A stretch of 64,000 nt of DNA from Streptomyces cyanogenus (lineage in GTDB: Bacteria; Actinomycetota; Actinomycetes; Streptomycetales; Streptomycetaceae): the NCBI RefSeq assembly GCF_017526105.1, contig NZ_CP071839.1, positions 3,338,501 through 3,402,500 on the forward strand, given 5' to 3'. Position numbers and translations under genes: made by a program. The notes below the pieces were generated by a model that saw nothing but the letters and a program-made list of their open reading frames with translations, was not told the origin of the DNA and did no database searches. Shown one piece after another: positions 18,436 through 25,985 of this stretch (the first letter of the stretch is position 1; each line of letters begins with the position of its first letter).

Positions 18436-19382
18436 AGCACCGCTCCGGCCTGGAGCGCGGCGGCGACCTCGTCCGGGGTCGGCATCGCGGAGGAGCACTC
18501 CAGGCGGGAGGCGACGATGGCACCGGCCGCGTTGGCGTGCCGCATGATCGTCTCCAGGTCCCAGCCGGCCAGCAGGCCGTGGCAGAGGGAGCCGCCGAAG
18601 GCGTCGCCGGCACCGAGCCCGTTGAGGACGGTGACGGGCAGGGGCGGTACCTCCGCGGACTCGCCCTCCCGGTTGACGGCGAGGACGCCCTTGGGTCCCT
18701 GCTTGACGACGGCCAGTTCGACCCCGGCGTCCAGCAGGGCGCGGGCGGCGGCATGCGGTTCACGGACGCCGGTGGCGACCTCGACCTCGTCCAGGTTGCC
18801 GACGGCGACGGTGGTGTGGCGCAGGGCCTCGGCGTAGAAGGGTCGGGCGGTGCCCGGGTCCGACCAGAACACGGGGCGCCAGTCGAGGTCGAAGACGGTG
18901 GTGCCGGACTTGGCGCGGTGGGCGAGGGCCGCCAGGGTCGCCGTGCGGCTGGGCTCCTCGCTCAGGCCGGTGCCGGTGACCCAGAAGATCCGGGTCTCGC
19001 GGATGGCGTCGAGGTCCAGCTCGTGGGCGTCGATCTCCAGGTCCGGGGCCTTGGGCTGCCGGTAGAAGTAGAGCGGGAAGTCGTCCGGCGGGAAGACCTC
19101 GCAGAAGGTGACCGGGGTGGGCAGGCCGGGAACGGGGGTGACCCAGCGGTCGTCGACGCCGAAGCCGCGCAGCGCCTCGTGCAGGTAGGTGCCGAACGGG
19201 TCGTCGCCGGTGCGGGTGATCACGGCGGTGTGCCGGCCGAGCCGGGCGGCGGCGACCGCCACGTTCGTCGCCGACCCGCCGAGGAACTTGCCGAAGGACG
19301 ACACCTGGGCGAGCGGGACACCGGTCTGCAGCGGGTAGAGGTCCACCCCGATCCGCCCCATGGTGATCAGGTCGTAGGCCAT
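18432..19382 (-). CDS. iolC: 5-dehydro-2-deoxygluconokinase
   Basis: A 316-residue PfkB-family sugar kinase and first gene of the iol operon; it phosphorylates 2-deoxy-5-keto-gluconate. The N-terminal GKFLGGSATNVAVAAARLG is PfkB motif 1. The C-terminal GLGAGDAFGGSLCHGL is motif 2, holding the catalytic Asp and anion hole. ATG 19382 follows AAGGGAAGCC. The promoter and a palindrome lie 30-80 bases upstream. Confidence 0.88.
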   Translation of the reverse strand: MAYDLITMGRIGVDLYPLQTGVPLAQVSSFGKFLGGSATNVAVAAARLGRHTAVITRTGDDPFGTYLHEALRGFGVDDRWVTPVPGLPTPVTFCEVFPPDDFPLYFYRQPKAPDLEIDAHELDLDAIRETRIFWVTGTGLSEEPSRTATLAALAHRAKSGTTVFDLDWRPVFWSDPGTARPFYAEALRHTTVAVGNLDEVEVATGVREPHAAARALLDAGVELAVVKQGPKGVLAVNREGESAEVPPLPVTVLNGLGAGDAFGGSLCHGLLAGWDLETIMRHANAAGAIVASRLECSSAMPTPDEVAAALQAGAVL

Positions 19383-19412
19383 CGGCTTCCCTTCGTCGTG
19401 GCTCTCCCCGGC

Positions 19413-19464
19413 TTTCTAGTCCCGCACGCCGAGCGCTGTCAATATTTTGTCCGGACATTCGGAC
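19413..19464 (-). promoter_or_regulatory. iol operon promoter with adjacent palindromic operator
   Basis: On the minus strand a -35 TTGACA (19442-19437), an 18-base spacer and a -10 TAGAAA (19418-19413) precede iolC. Next to the -35 lies the perfect palindrome TGTCCGGACA (19448-19457). A wider pair GTCCG/CGGAC (19449-19464) extends it. This is a likely site for the inositol regulator, which is not encoded beside the operon. The remainder of 19383-19705 shows no gene. Confidence 0.6.
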
Positions 19465-19705
19465 CAGTTCCCACGGAGGGTCCGGCACCAGTGCGCTCTG
19501 TAGTCACTGCGTCACAAATACCCTCGCGCTGTCACACATGTCGCGGCTCAGCGGGCTTTGGGTCACACCCGGTCGACAGGCGATCTCCCCCGGTCACTCT
19601 GCGTCGTTCGGCAGGACACAGGCTTGGTGATCGCCAGCGCAGCGCCCGGTCCCCCCGGCGGCCTTTCCCGGTCGCCGCCGTGGTGCGCGCGGGGAGGTGC
19701 AAGGC

Positions 19706-19906
19706 ATGACCGACCGAAGGCTCTGGTCCTACAAGGAGATCGCGGCGCACATCCGGGTGCAGCCGGACACCGTCCGGTCCTACCGCAAGCACGGGCTGCT
19801 GCCTCCGCCCGACCACGTCGAGGGGGGCAAGCCCTACTGGTACGCCGACACGGTCCGGGCCTGGGTCGCCTCCCGTCCCCGCAACCGCGGCCGCGGGGAC
19901 GACTGA
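19706..19906 (+). CDS. small helix-turn-helix (MerR/excisionase-like) protein
   Basis: A 66-residue DNA-binding protein. LWSYKEIAAHIRVQPDTVRSYRKHGLLPPPD is a winged-helix/MerR-like HTH, and KPYWYADTVRAWVASRPRN is the wing and tail of the excisionase type. It has no effector domain, so it may act as a simple repressor. ATG 19706 follows GGGGAGG. It diverges from the iol operon and could regulate it, but that is only positional. A terminator follows. Confidence 0.75.
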   Translation: MTDRRLWSYKEIAAHIRVQPDTVRSYRKHGLLPPPDHVEGGKPYWYADTVRAWVASRPRNRGRGDD

Positions 19907-19908
19907 CC

Positions 19909-19932
19909 CCGGCCGCCGGAGCCGGCGGCCGG
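19909..19932. terminator. bidirectional hairpin
   Basis: CCGGCCGCCGG and CCGGCGGCCGG form an 11-bp perfect stem with a 2-base centre, between convergent genes. Confidence 0.65.
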
Positions 19933-19943
19933 CGGGAGGGCCG

Positions 19944-20987
19944 TCAGCTCCAGGGTTCGACGACCGTGACGCCCGCCCCCGGTGCCGCGTCCATCGCGGC
20001 CAGGGCCGCCGGGGCCGCGTCGAGCGTGATCGTCCGGGTCACCAGGAGGTCCGGGCGCAGGACGCCGGCGCGGACCAGGCCGAGCATGGCGGGATAGGTG
20101 TGGGCGGCCATGCCGTGACTGCCGAGGATCTCCAGCTCCAGGGCCGTCGCGCGGGCCAGCGGGACCGGGGTGGTGCCGTCGGCCGAGGGCAGCAGGCCGA
20201 CCTGGACGTGCCGGCCGCGACGGCGCAGGCCGTTCACCGAGGCCGCACAGGTGGCGGGCGAGCCGAGGGCGTCGAGGGAGAGATGGGCCCCGCCGCCGGT
20301 CAGCTCGCGGACGGCGGCGGCCGGATCGGACACGCCGGACGCGACCAGGCACGCGGCGGCACCGAACTCGCGGGCCAGGTCGAGGGCCCGGGGCGAGACG
20401 TCGACCGCGACCACCCGGGCCCCCGAGGCCGCCGCGATCATCACCGCCGACAGGCCGACACCGCCGCAGCCGTACACCGCGACCCACTCCCCGGCCGCCA
20501 CCCGGCCCTGCTGGACCACGGCACGGAACGCGGTCGCGAAGCGGCAGCCGAGGGCGGCGGCGGTGGCGTACGCCATGTCGTCCGGGAGCGCCACGAGGTT
20601 GACGTCGGCGTGGTCGAGCGCAACGTACTCGGCGAAGGAGCCCCAGTGGTGGAAGCCGGGCTGGGTCTGCCGCTCGCACACCTGCTGGTCGCCCGCCCTG
20701 CAGGAGGGGCACGTGCCGCAGGCGCACACGAACGGCACGGTGACCCGGTCGCCGGGCCGGCGGCCGGTCACCCGCGCGCCCACCGCCTCCACCACACCGG
20801 CGAGTTCGTGCCCCGGCACGTGCGGCAGCGTGATGTCCGGGTCGTGCCCCATCCAGCCGTGCCAGTCGCTGCGGCACAGGCCGGTGGCCTCCACCCGGAC
20901 GACCACGCCGTGCTCGGCGGGCTCCGGGTCGGGTACGTGCCGTATCCCGGCCGGCTTCCCGTACTCCTCGAACACCACCGCGCGCAT
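19944..20987 (-). CDS. zinc-dependent alcohol dehydrogenase family protein
   Basis: A 347-residue medium-chain dehydrogenase. Catalytic zinc ligands appear in [18 protein letters not shown] and the mid-chain CRFATAFRA. The structural zinc site is the cysteine cluster [32 protein letters not shown] is the NAD(P)-binding Rossmann motif. ATG 20987 follows GGAAGGAG; the longer frame upstream is not supported. The substrate is unknown. It stands divergently next to the copper operon without obvious functional link. Confidence 0.85.
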   Translation of the reverse strand: MRAVVFEEYGKPAGIRHVPDPEPAEHGVVVRVEATGLCRSDWHGWMGHDPDITLPHVPGHELAGVVEAVGARVTGRRPGDRVTVPFVCACGTCPSCRAGDQQVCERQTQPGFHHWGSFAEYVALDHADVNLVALPDDMAYATAAALGCRFATAFRAVVQQGRVAAGEWVAVYGCGGVGLSAVMIAAASGARVVAVDVSPRALDLAREFGAAACLVASGVSDPAAAVRELTGGGAHLSLDALGSPATCAASVNGLRRRGRHVQVGLLPSADGTTPVPLARATALELEILGSHGMAAHTYPAMLGLVRAGVLRPDLLVTRTITLDAAPAALAAMDAAPGAGVTVVEPWS

Positions 20988-21067
20988 GCCTGCTCCTTCC
21001 GGGGAACCTGCGCGAAGGCTAGACGCTCCCGGGGGCACCACGCCGGGGGCGGGACCCCACTGGATTC

Positions 21068-21087
21068 ATACCCCCTAGGGGTATAGT
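21068..21087 (+). promoter_or_regulatory. CsoR-type copper operator overlapping the copZ promoter
   Basis: ATACCCCCTAGGGGTAT (21068-21084) matches the known CsoR operator of actinobacterial copper genes (G-tract palindrome around TA). It overlaps a plausible -10 TATAGT (21082-21087). CsoR releases this site when it binds Cu(I). No csoR gene is in the window. Confidence 0.8.
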
Positions 21088-21152
21088 CTGATGAGCATGG
21101 GGTTCCTCCACGGGCCCCATCGGCCCCACACACCTCGACGAGGAGTAACGAC

Positions 21153-21392
21153 ATGACCGCCCACACCGACACTTCGGGCTCCGTCACCACCGTCTACAAG
21201 GTGACCGGCATGAGCTGTGGCCACTGCGAGGGCTCCGTCTCCGGCGAGATCTCCCAGCTCCCGGGCGTCAGCTCGGTCAAGGCCGTCGCGTCGACCGGCG
21301 AGGTGACCGTCGTCTCCGCGGCCCCCCTGGACGAGCAGGCCGTGCGCGCCGCCGTCGACGAGGCCGGCTTCGAGCTGGCCGGCCAGGCCTGA
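21153..21392 (+). CDS. copZ: copper chaperone (heavy-metal-associated domain)
   Basis: A 79-residue single HMA domain. GMSCGHCEGSV gives the CxxC that binds Cu(I), and the fold's EVTVVSAAPLDE and DEAGFELAG strands follow. It delivers Cu(I) to the ATPase encoded 86 bases downstream. ATG 21153 follows GAGGAG. The CsoR operator lies ~70 bases upstream, so expression should be copper induced. Confidence 0.92.
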   Translation: MTAHTDTSGSVTTVYKVTGMSCGHCEGSVSGEISQLPGVSSVKAVASTGEVTVVSAAPLDEQAVRAAVDEAGFELAGQA

Positions 21393-21412
21393 GGAAGACC
21401 CTCCGTTTCCCC

Positions 21413-21459
21413 GACCGGGCCGTACCGACCAGCTGATACTGGCTCCGTACGGCCCGGTC
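21413..21459 (+). terminator. intercistronic hairpin between copZ and copA
   Basis: A perfect 13-bp stem (GACCGGGCCGTAC / GTACGGCCCGGTC) with 21-base loop and no T-tract. It could be an attenuator or mRNA-processing/stability element giving more CopZ than CopA (inference). Confidence 0.6.
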
Positions 21460-21478
21460 CGATGTCTGGAGTCCGGAC

Positions 21479-23788
21479 ATGACCAGCACCACCGCACAGA
21501 CAACCGCCGGCACGGACACGACCGCCGAGGTCGAGCTGCTCATCGGCGGCATGACCTGTGCCTCCTGCGCCGCCCGGGTCGAGAAGAAGCTCAACCGGAT
21601 GGACGGGGTCAGCGCCACCGTCAACTTCGCCACCGAGAAGGCCAAGGTCGTCCACGCCCCGAGCGTCCAGGTCGCCGACCTGATCGCCACCGTGGAGAGG
21701 ACCGGCTACACCGCCGAGGAACCCCCGCCGCCGGAGCCGGCGCCCGAGACCGCGCCGGAAACCCCCGAACGGGACACCGAACTCGACGCCCTGCGGCACC
21801 GCCTGCTCGTCTCCGCGCTGCTCGCCGCTCCGGTGGTCCTGCTCGCGATGATCCCGGCGCTCCAGTTCGACGACTGGCAGTGGCTCTCGCTCACCCTCGC
21901 CGCGCCGGTCGTCGTCTGGGGCGGATGGCCCTTCCACCGGGCCGCCTGGACCAACCTGCGGCACGGCGCCGCCACCATGGACACCCTGGTCTCGGTCGGC
22001 ACGCTCGCCGCGTTCGGCTGGTCGCTGTGGGCGCTGTTCCTCGGTGACGCGGGCATGCCCGGCATGCACGACGAGTTCCGCCTCACCGTCTCCCGCATGG
22101 ACGGCGCCTCCACCGTCTACCTGGAGGTCGCCGCCGGAGTCGTCGCGCTGATCCTGCTCGGGCGCTACCTGGAGGCACGCTCCAAGCGCCGCGCGGGTGC
22201 CGCCCTCAGGGCGCTGATGGAGCTGGGCGCCAAGGACGTGACGGTGCTGCGGTACGAGGAGGGCGGGCACGGAGCGCTCTCGGACGGGACCGGTGGCGGG
22301 GTACGGCCGGGCGGCCGCGAGGTACGGATCCCGGTGTCGTCCCTGGCCGTCGGCGACCGGTTCGTCGTACGGCCCGGCGAGAAGATCGCCACCGACGGCA
22401 CGGTCGTGGAGGGCCGCTCCGCGGTGGACGCGTCCATGCTGACCGGCGAGTCGGTGCCGGTGGACGTCGGCCCCGGCGACCGGGTCACCGGCGCCACGGT
22501 CAACGCGGGCGGCCGGCTGGTCGTCGAGGCGACCCGGGTCGGCTCGGACACCCAGCTCGCCCGGATGGCGAGGCTGGTGGAGGACGCGCAGAACGGCAAG
22601 GCCGAGGTGCAGCGGCTCGCCGACCGGGTCTCCGCCGTCTTCGTGCCGGTGGTCATCCTCATCGCGCTCGGCACCTTCGGCGTCTGGCTGGGCGTCACCG
22701 GCGACACGGTCGCCGCGTTCACGGCCGCCGTCGCCGTCCTGATCATCGCCTGCCCGTGCGCGCTGGGCCTCGCCACGCCGACCGCGCTGATGGTGGGCAC
22801 CGGGCGCGGCGCCCAGCTCGGCATCCTGATCAAGGGCCCGGAGGTGCTGGAGTCCACGCGCCGCGTGGACACGGTCGTCCTGGACAAGACCGGAACGGTC
22901 ACCACCGGCCGGATGGGCCTGCAGGCGGTGTACGTCGCCGAGGGCGAGGACGAGAAGGAGCTGCTGCGGCTCGCGGGCGCCCTGGAGCACGCCTCCGAGC
23001 ACCCGGTGGCCCGGGCGATCGCCGCCGGCGCCGAAAGGCAAGTCGGTGCGCTGCCGGCGGTCGAGCACTTCGAGAACGTGCCAGGGCGGGGTGTGCGCGG
23101 ACGCGTGGACGGCCGTGAGGTGGCCGTGGGCCGCCTGTACGACGAGCTGCCGCAGGAGCTGGCGCGCGCGGCCCGCGAGGCCGAGCGGGAGGGCCGTACG
23201 GCCGTCGTGGCGGGCTGGGACGGTCGGGCCCGCGGCGTCCTCGCCGTCGCCGACGCGGTCAAGGAGACCAGCGCCGAGGCGGTCCGCGAGCTGCGCGCGC
23301 TGGGGCTCACGCCGGTGCTGCTCACCGGGGACAACCGCACGGTCGCCGAGGCGGTCGCCCGGCACGTCGGCATCGACTCGGCGCACGTGTTCGCCGAGGT
23401 GCTGCCCGAGGAGAAGGTGGACATCGTACGCCGGCTGCAGCGCGAGGGGCGGACGGTGGCGATGGTCGGCGACGGTGTGAACGACGCCGCCGCGCTCGCC
23501 GCCGCGGACCTGGGCCTGGCCATGGGAACCGGCACGGACGCGGCGATCGAGGCCGGCGATCTGACGCTGGTGCGGGGGGACCTGCGGGTGGCCGCGGACG
23601 CGATCCGGCTGTCCCGGCGGACGCTGGCCACCATCAAGGGCAACCTGGTGTGGGCCTTCGGCTACAACGTCGCGGCGCTGCCGCTGGCCGCAGCGGGGCT
23701 GCTCAACCCGATGATCGCCGGGGCGGCCATGGCCTTCTCCTCGGTGTTCGTGGTCACCAACAGTCTGCGGCTGCGGGCCTTCCGGTGA
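21479..23788 (+). CDS. copA: copper-translocating P1B-type ATPase
   Basis: A 769-residue heavy-metal P-type ATPase exporting Cu(I). One N-terminal HMA domain carries [15 protein letters not shown]. Two membrane pairs precede the A-domain TGES loop. The transmembrane metal site is [13 protein letters not shown], the phosphorylation site DKTGTVTTG, the nucleotide site HP in SEHPVARAI, and the hinge [10 protein letters not shown]. The last membrane pair carries [18 protein letters not shown] and [19 protein letters not shown] plus the N, YN and M/S residues of helices 7-8 indicate the Cu(I) subclass (P1B-1). It shares the CsoR-controlled transcript with copZ. Confidence 0.93.
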   Translation: MTSTTAQTTAGTDTTAEVELLIGGMTCASCAARVEKKLNRMDGVSATVNFATEKAKVVHAPSVQVADLIATVERTGYTAEEPPPPEPAPETAPETPERDTELDALRHRLLVSALLAAPVVLLAMIPALQFDDWQWLSLTLAAPVVVWGGWPFHRAAWTNLRHGAATMDTLVSVGTLAAFGWSLWALFLGDAGMPGMHDEFRLTVSRMDGASTVYLEVAAGVVALILLGRYLEARSKRRAGAALRALMELGAKDVTVLRYEEGGHGALSDGTGGGVRPGGREVRIPVSSLAVGDRFVVRPGEKIATDGTVVEGRSAVDASMLTGESVPVDVGPGDRVTGATVNAGGRLVVEATRVGSDTQLARMARLVEDAQNGKAEVQRLADRVSAVFVPVVILIALGTFGVWLGVTGDTVAAFTAAVAVLIIACPCALGLATPTALMVGTGRGAQLGILIKGPEVLESTRRVDTVVLDKTGTVTTGRMGLQAVYVAEGEDEKELLRLAGALEHASEHPVARAIAAGAERQVGALPAVEHFENVPGRGVRGRVDGREVAVGRLYDELPQELARAAREAEREGRTAVVAGWDGRARGVLAVADAVKETSAEAVRELRALGLTPVLLTGDNRTVAEAVARHVGIDSAHVFAEVLPEEKVDIVRRLQREGRTVAMVGDGVNDAAALAAADLGLAMGTGTDAAIEAGDLTLVRGDLRVAADAIRLSRRTLATIKGNLVWAFGYNVAALPLAAAGLLNPMIAGAAMAFSSVFVVTNSLRLRAFR

Positions 23789-23884
23789 ACCGGCGCCCGG
23801 GGTGACCGATGTCCCGGTCCCCCTGGAGTCCGGCGCGCGCCTCACATAAGCTCTTCACAAGGCTCGCGCATCATCCTTACGCTT

Positions 23885-23910
23885 GAGCCCCGATCGACGT
23901 ATCGGGGCTC
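23885..23910 (+). terminator. hairpin downstream of copA
   Basis: GAGCCCCGAT pairs perfectly with ATCGGGGCTC around a CGACGT loop, followed by TTGCG. It is located ~95 bases after copA. Confidence 0.55.
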
Positions 23911-24253
23911 TTGCGCGCCTAAAGGACATATGCAAGAGACGCAGATCACAGTGATGCGAACGTAACCATCGAAGGGGTTCGAAGGTCTAAGTTGGCGATG
24001 TCAGACCAGCGTCTTGGGGGGCGCTGACTGGCATCTGGGGATGTCTTGGGGGACTTCCTCAGAGATGCGTTGCCGGGGCACGTACACCGGGAAGCTTTGA
24101 GCGGCCCTCCCAGCGTGCGTTGTCCCGGCAGATCGCACCGCATCACTGGAGTGCGACGAGTTTTGCTCGTTGTGCTCAACGACAGCGATTCAGGCGCTGT
24201 CCTCTCCAGCGCCCGGCCGGATCCCGTGGGGGGAATCCGCACCGGGACATGGG
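23911..24253. other. low-GC intergenic stretch without a supported gene
   Basis: This ~340-base stretch is visibly lower in GC than its surroundings and has two similar TCTTGGGGG blocks (near 24010 and 24047) and an inverted pair GGTCT/AGACC (23986-24008). A reading frame from 24046 runs through the downstream terminator and looks like no family, so no gene is called. A small RNA or gene remnant is possible. Confidence 0.35.
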
Positions 24254-24304
24254 AAGGCGCCCTGGTCGTCGGCCCGTGGGGGGACCGGCGTCTCAGGGCG
24301 CCTT
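24254..24304. terminator. long hairpin between copA and citA
   Basis: A perfect 11-bp inverted repeat AAGGCGCCCTG / CAGGGCGCCTT with a 29-base loop, followed by CCGTCTTT. The location suits transcripts from either side. Confidence 0.6.
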
Positions 24305-24373
24305 CCGTCTTTGCGTCCTACGGCCGTGTGCCGACGCCCGCGCAGTGGGCACGGCCCGTCACGCCGCCCAGGA

Positions 24374-24393
24374 GGCGCGGGGAACTGCGCGGC
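24374..24393 (-). repeat. second copy of the dispersed intergenic repeat core
   Basis: GGCGCGGGGAACTGCGCGGCC, the reverse complement of the element at 10511-10530. It lies downstream of citA in otherwise non-coding DNA. Confidence 0.5.
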
Positions 24394-24517
24394 CGGCGAC
24401 CAGCCGACCCACAGCCGCCCACGCCCTTCAGCGGCACACTCCCGGGCGCACACCCGGCCGGGAGCACCTGCTCCGGTGTGGGGCACCGGCAGACGCGGCC
24501 CCCTCACCGGCCAGGTG

Positions 24518-25807
24518 TCAGCGCTCCTCGACCGGAACGAAGTCGCGCAGCTCCACGCCCGTGTAGATCTGGCGCGGACGGCCGATGCGGGAGCCCGGCT
24601 CCTTGATCATTTCGGTCCACTGGGCGATCCAGCCCGGGAGCCGGCCGAGGGCGAACAGGACCGTGAACATCTCGGTCGGGAAGCCCATGGCGCGGTAGAT
24701 GAGGCCGGTGTAGAAGTCGACGTTCGGGTAGAGCTTGCGCTCGACGAAGTAGTCGTCGGACAGCGCGTGCTCCTCCAGCTTCAGGGCGATGTCGAGGAGC
24801 TCGTCCTCCTTGCCCAGCGCGGAGAGCACATCGTGCGCGGCGGCCTTGATGATCTTGGCGCGCGGGTCGAAGTTCTTGTAGACCCGGTGGCCGAAGCCCA
24901 TCAGCCGGACGCCGTCCTCCTTGTTCTTCACCTTGCGGATGAAGGTGTCGACGTCGGAACCGGAGTCACGGATGCCTTCGAGCATCTCCAGCACGGACTG
25001 GTTGGCGCCGCCGTGCAGCGGGCCCCACAGCGCGTTGATGCCGGCGGAGATCGAGGCGAACATGTTGGCCTGCGAGGAGCCGACCAGGCGGACCGTCGAG
25101 GTCGAACAGTTCTGCTCGTGGTCGGCGTGCAGGATCAGCAGCTTGTCCAGCGCGGAGACGACGACCGGGTCCAGCTCGTACTCGTCGGCCGGCACCGAGA
25201 AGGTCATGCGCAGGAAGTTCTCGACGTAACCGAGGTCGTTGCGCGGGTAGACGAACGGGTGGCCGATCGACTTCTTGTACGCGTACGCGGCGATCGTCGG
25301 AAGCTTCGCGAGCAGCCGGATCGTGGAGAGATCGCGCTGCTTGTCGTCGAACGGGTTGTGGCTGTCCTGGTAGAAGGTGGACAGCGCCGAGACGACCGAG
25401 GACAGCATCGCCATCGGGTGGGCGTCACGCGGGAAGCCCTTGTAGAAGTTCTTGACGTCCTCATGCAGCAGGGTGTGCCGCGTGATGTCGTTCTTGAACG
25501 TGGAGAGCTCGTCGACGGTCGGCAGCTCGCCGTTGATCAGCAGGTAGGCCACCTCGAGGAAGGTGGAGCGCTCGGCCAGCTGCTCGATGGGGTAGCCGCG
25601 GTAGCGGAGGATGCCCGCCTCGCCGTCGAGGTAGGTGATCGCGGATTTGTAGGCGGCCGTGTTGCCGTACCCGCTGTCCAGGGTCACCAGACCGGTCTGG
25701 GCGCGCAGCTTCCCGATGTCGAAGCCCTTGTCGCCGACGGTGCTGTCGACCACCGGGTAGGTGTACTCGCCGTCGCCGTACCGCAGTACTACAGAGTTGT
25801 CGCTCAC
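24518..25807 (-). CDS. citA: citrate synthase
   Basis: A 429-residue hexameric-type citrate synthase condensing acetyl-CoA and oxaloacetate. Catalytic residues appear in LWGPLHGGAN, MGFGHRVYKNFDPR and YPNVDFYTG. The GTG at 25807 (SDNSVVLRYGDGEY) gives the length and N-terminus I recall for Streptomyces CitA, and is preceded by AGGGAAGAC. A GTG four codons upstream is an alternative. It is a single gene with no partner, downstream of recD2 and separated by a terminator-like palindrome. Confidence 0.96.
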   Translation of the reverse strand: MSDNSVVLRYGDGEYTYPVVDSTVGDKGFDIGKLRAQTGLVTLDSGYGNTAAYKSAITYLDGEAGILRYRGYPIEQLAERSTFLEVAYLLINGELPTVDELSTFKNDITRHTLLHEDVKNFYKGFPRDAHPMAMLSSVVSALSTFYQDSHNPFDDKQRDLSTIRLLAKLPTIAAYAYKKSIGHPFVYPRNDLGYVENFLRMTFSVPADEYELDPVVVSALDKLLILHADHEQNCSTSTVRLVGSSQANMFASISAGINALWGPLHGGANQSVLEMLEGIRDSGSDVDTFIRKVKNKEDGVRLMGFGHRVYKNFDPRAKIIKAAAHDVLSALGKEDELLDIALKLEEHALSDDYFVERKLYPNVDFYTGLIYRAMGFPTEMFTVLFALGRLPGWIAQWTEMIKEPGSRIGRPRQIYTGVELRDFVPVEER

Positions 25808-25914
25808 GTCTTCCCTCACCGACGTAGTGCCTCATCTTCGAGGTGCCCTGACTGTCTCTACCATCCCCCATTTGGCTCAGGAGAGTGCACTCGGGGTCGA
25901 CCATTGGGCCTATC

Positions 25915-25933
25915 GGCGGCACTCAGTGCCGCC
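25915..25933 (-). terminator. compact palindrome downstream of the helicase gene
   Basis: GGCGGCACTCAGTGCCGCC, arms of nine bases around one central base, in the 178-base gap between recD2-like and citA. It may terminate the former or act upstream of the latter. Confidence 0.5.
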
Positions 25934-25985
25934 AACCTGCTCATCCTGCCCCCTCCGAGGGGCATCTGGAAGTGCTCTGTGACCT

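Noticed and set aside
21194..23845. 883-codon minus-strand frame
   Set aside because: Antisense to copZ-copA; low-complexity codon artefact.
24046..24606. 186-codon plus-strand frame downstream of copA
   Set aside because: It passes through a strong hairpin and the citA 3' end and has no domain. The region is reported as an unexplained tract instead.
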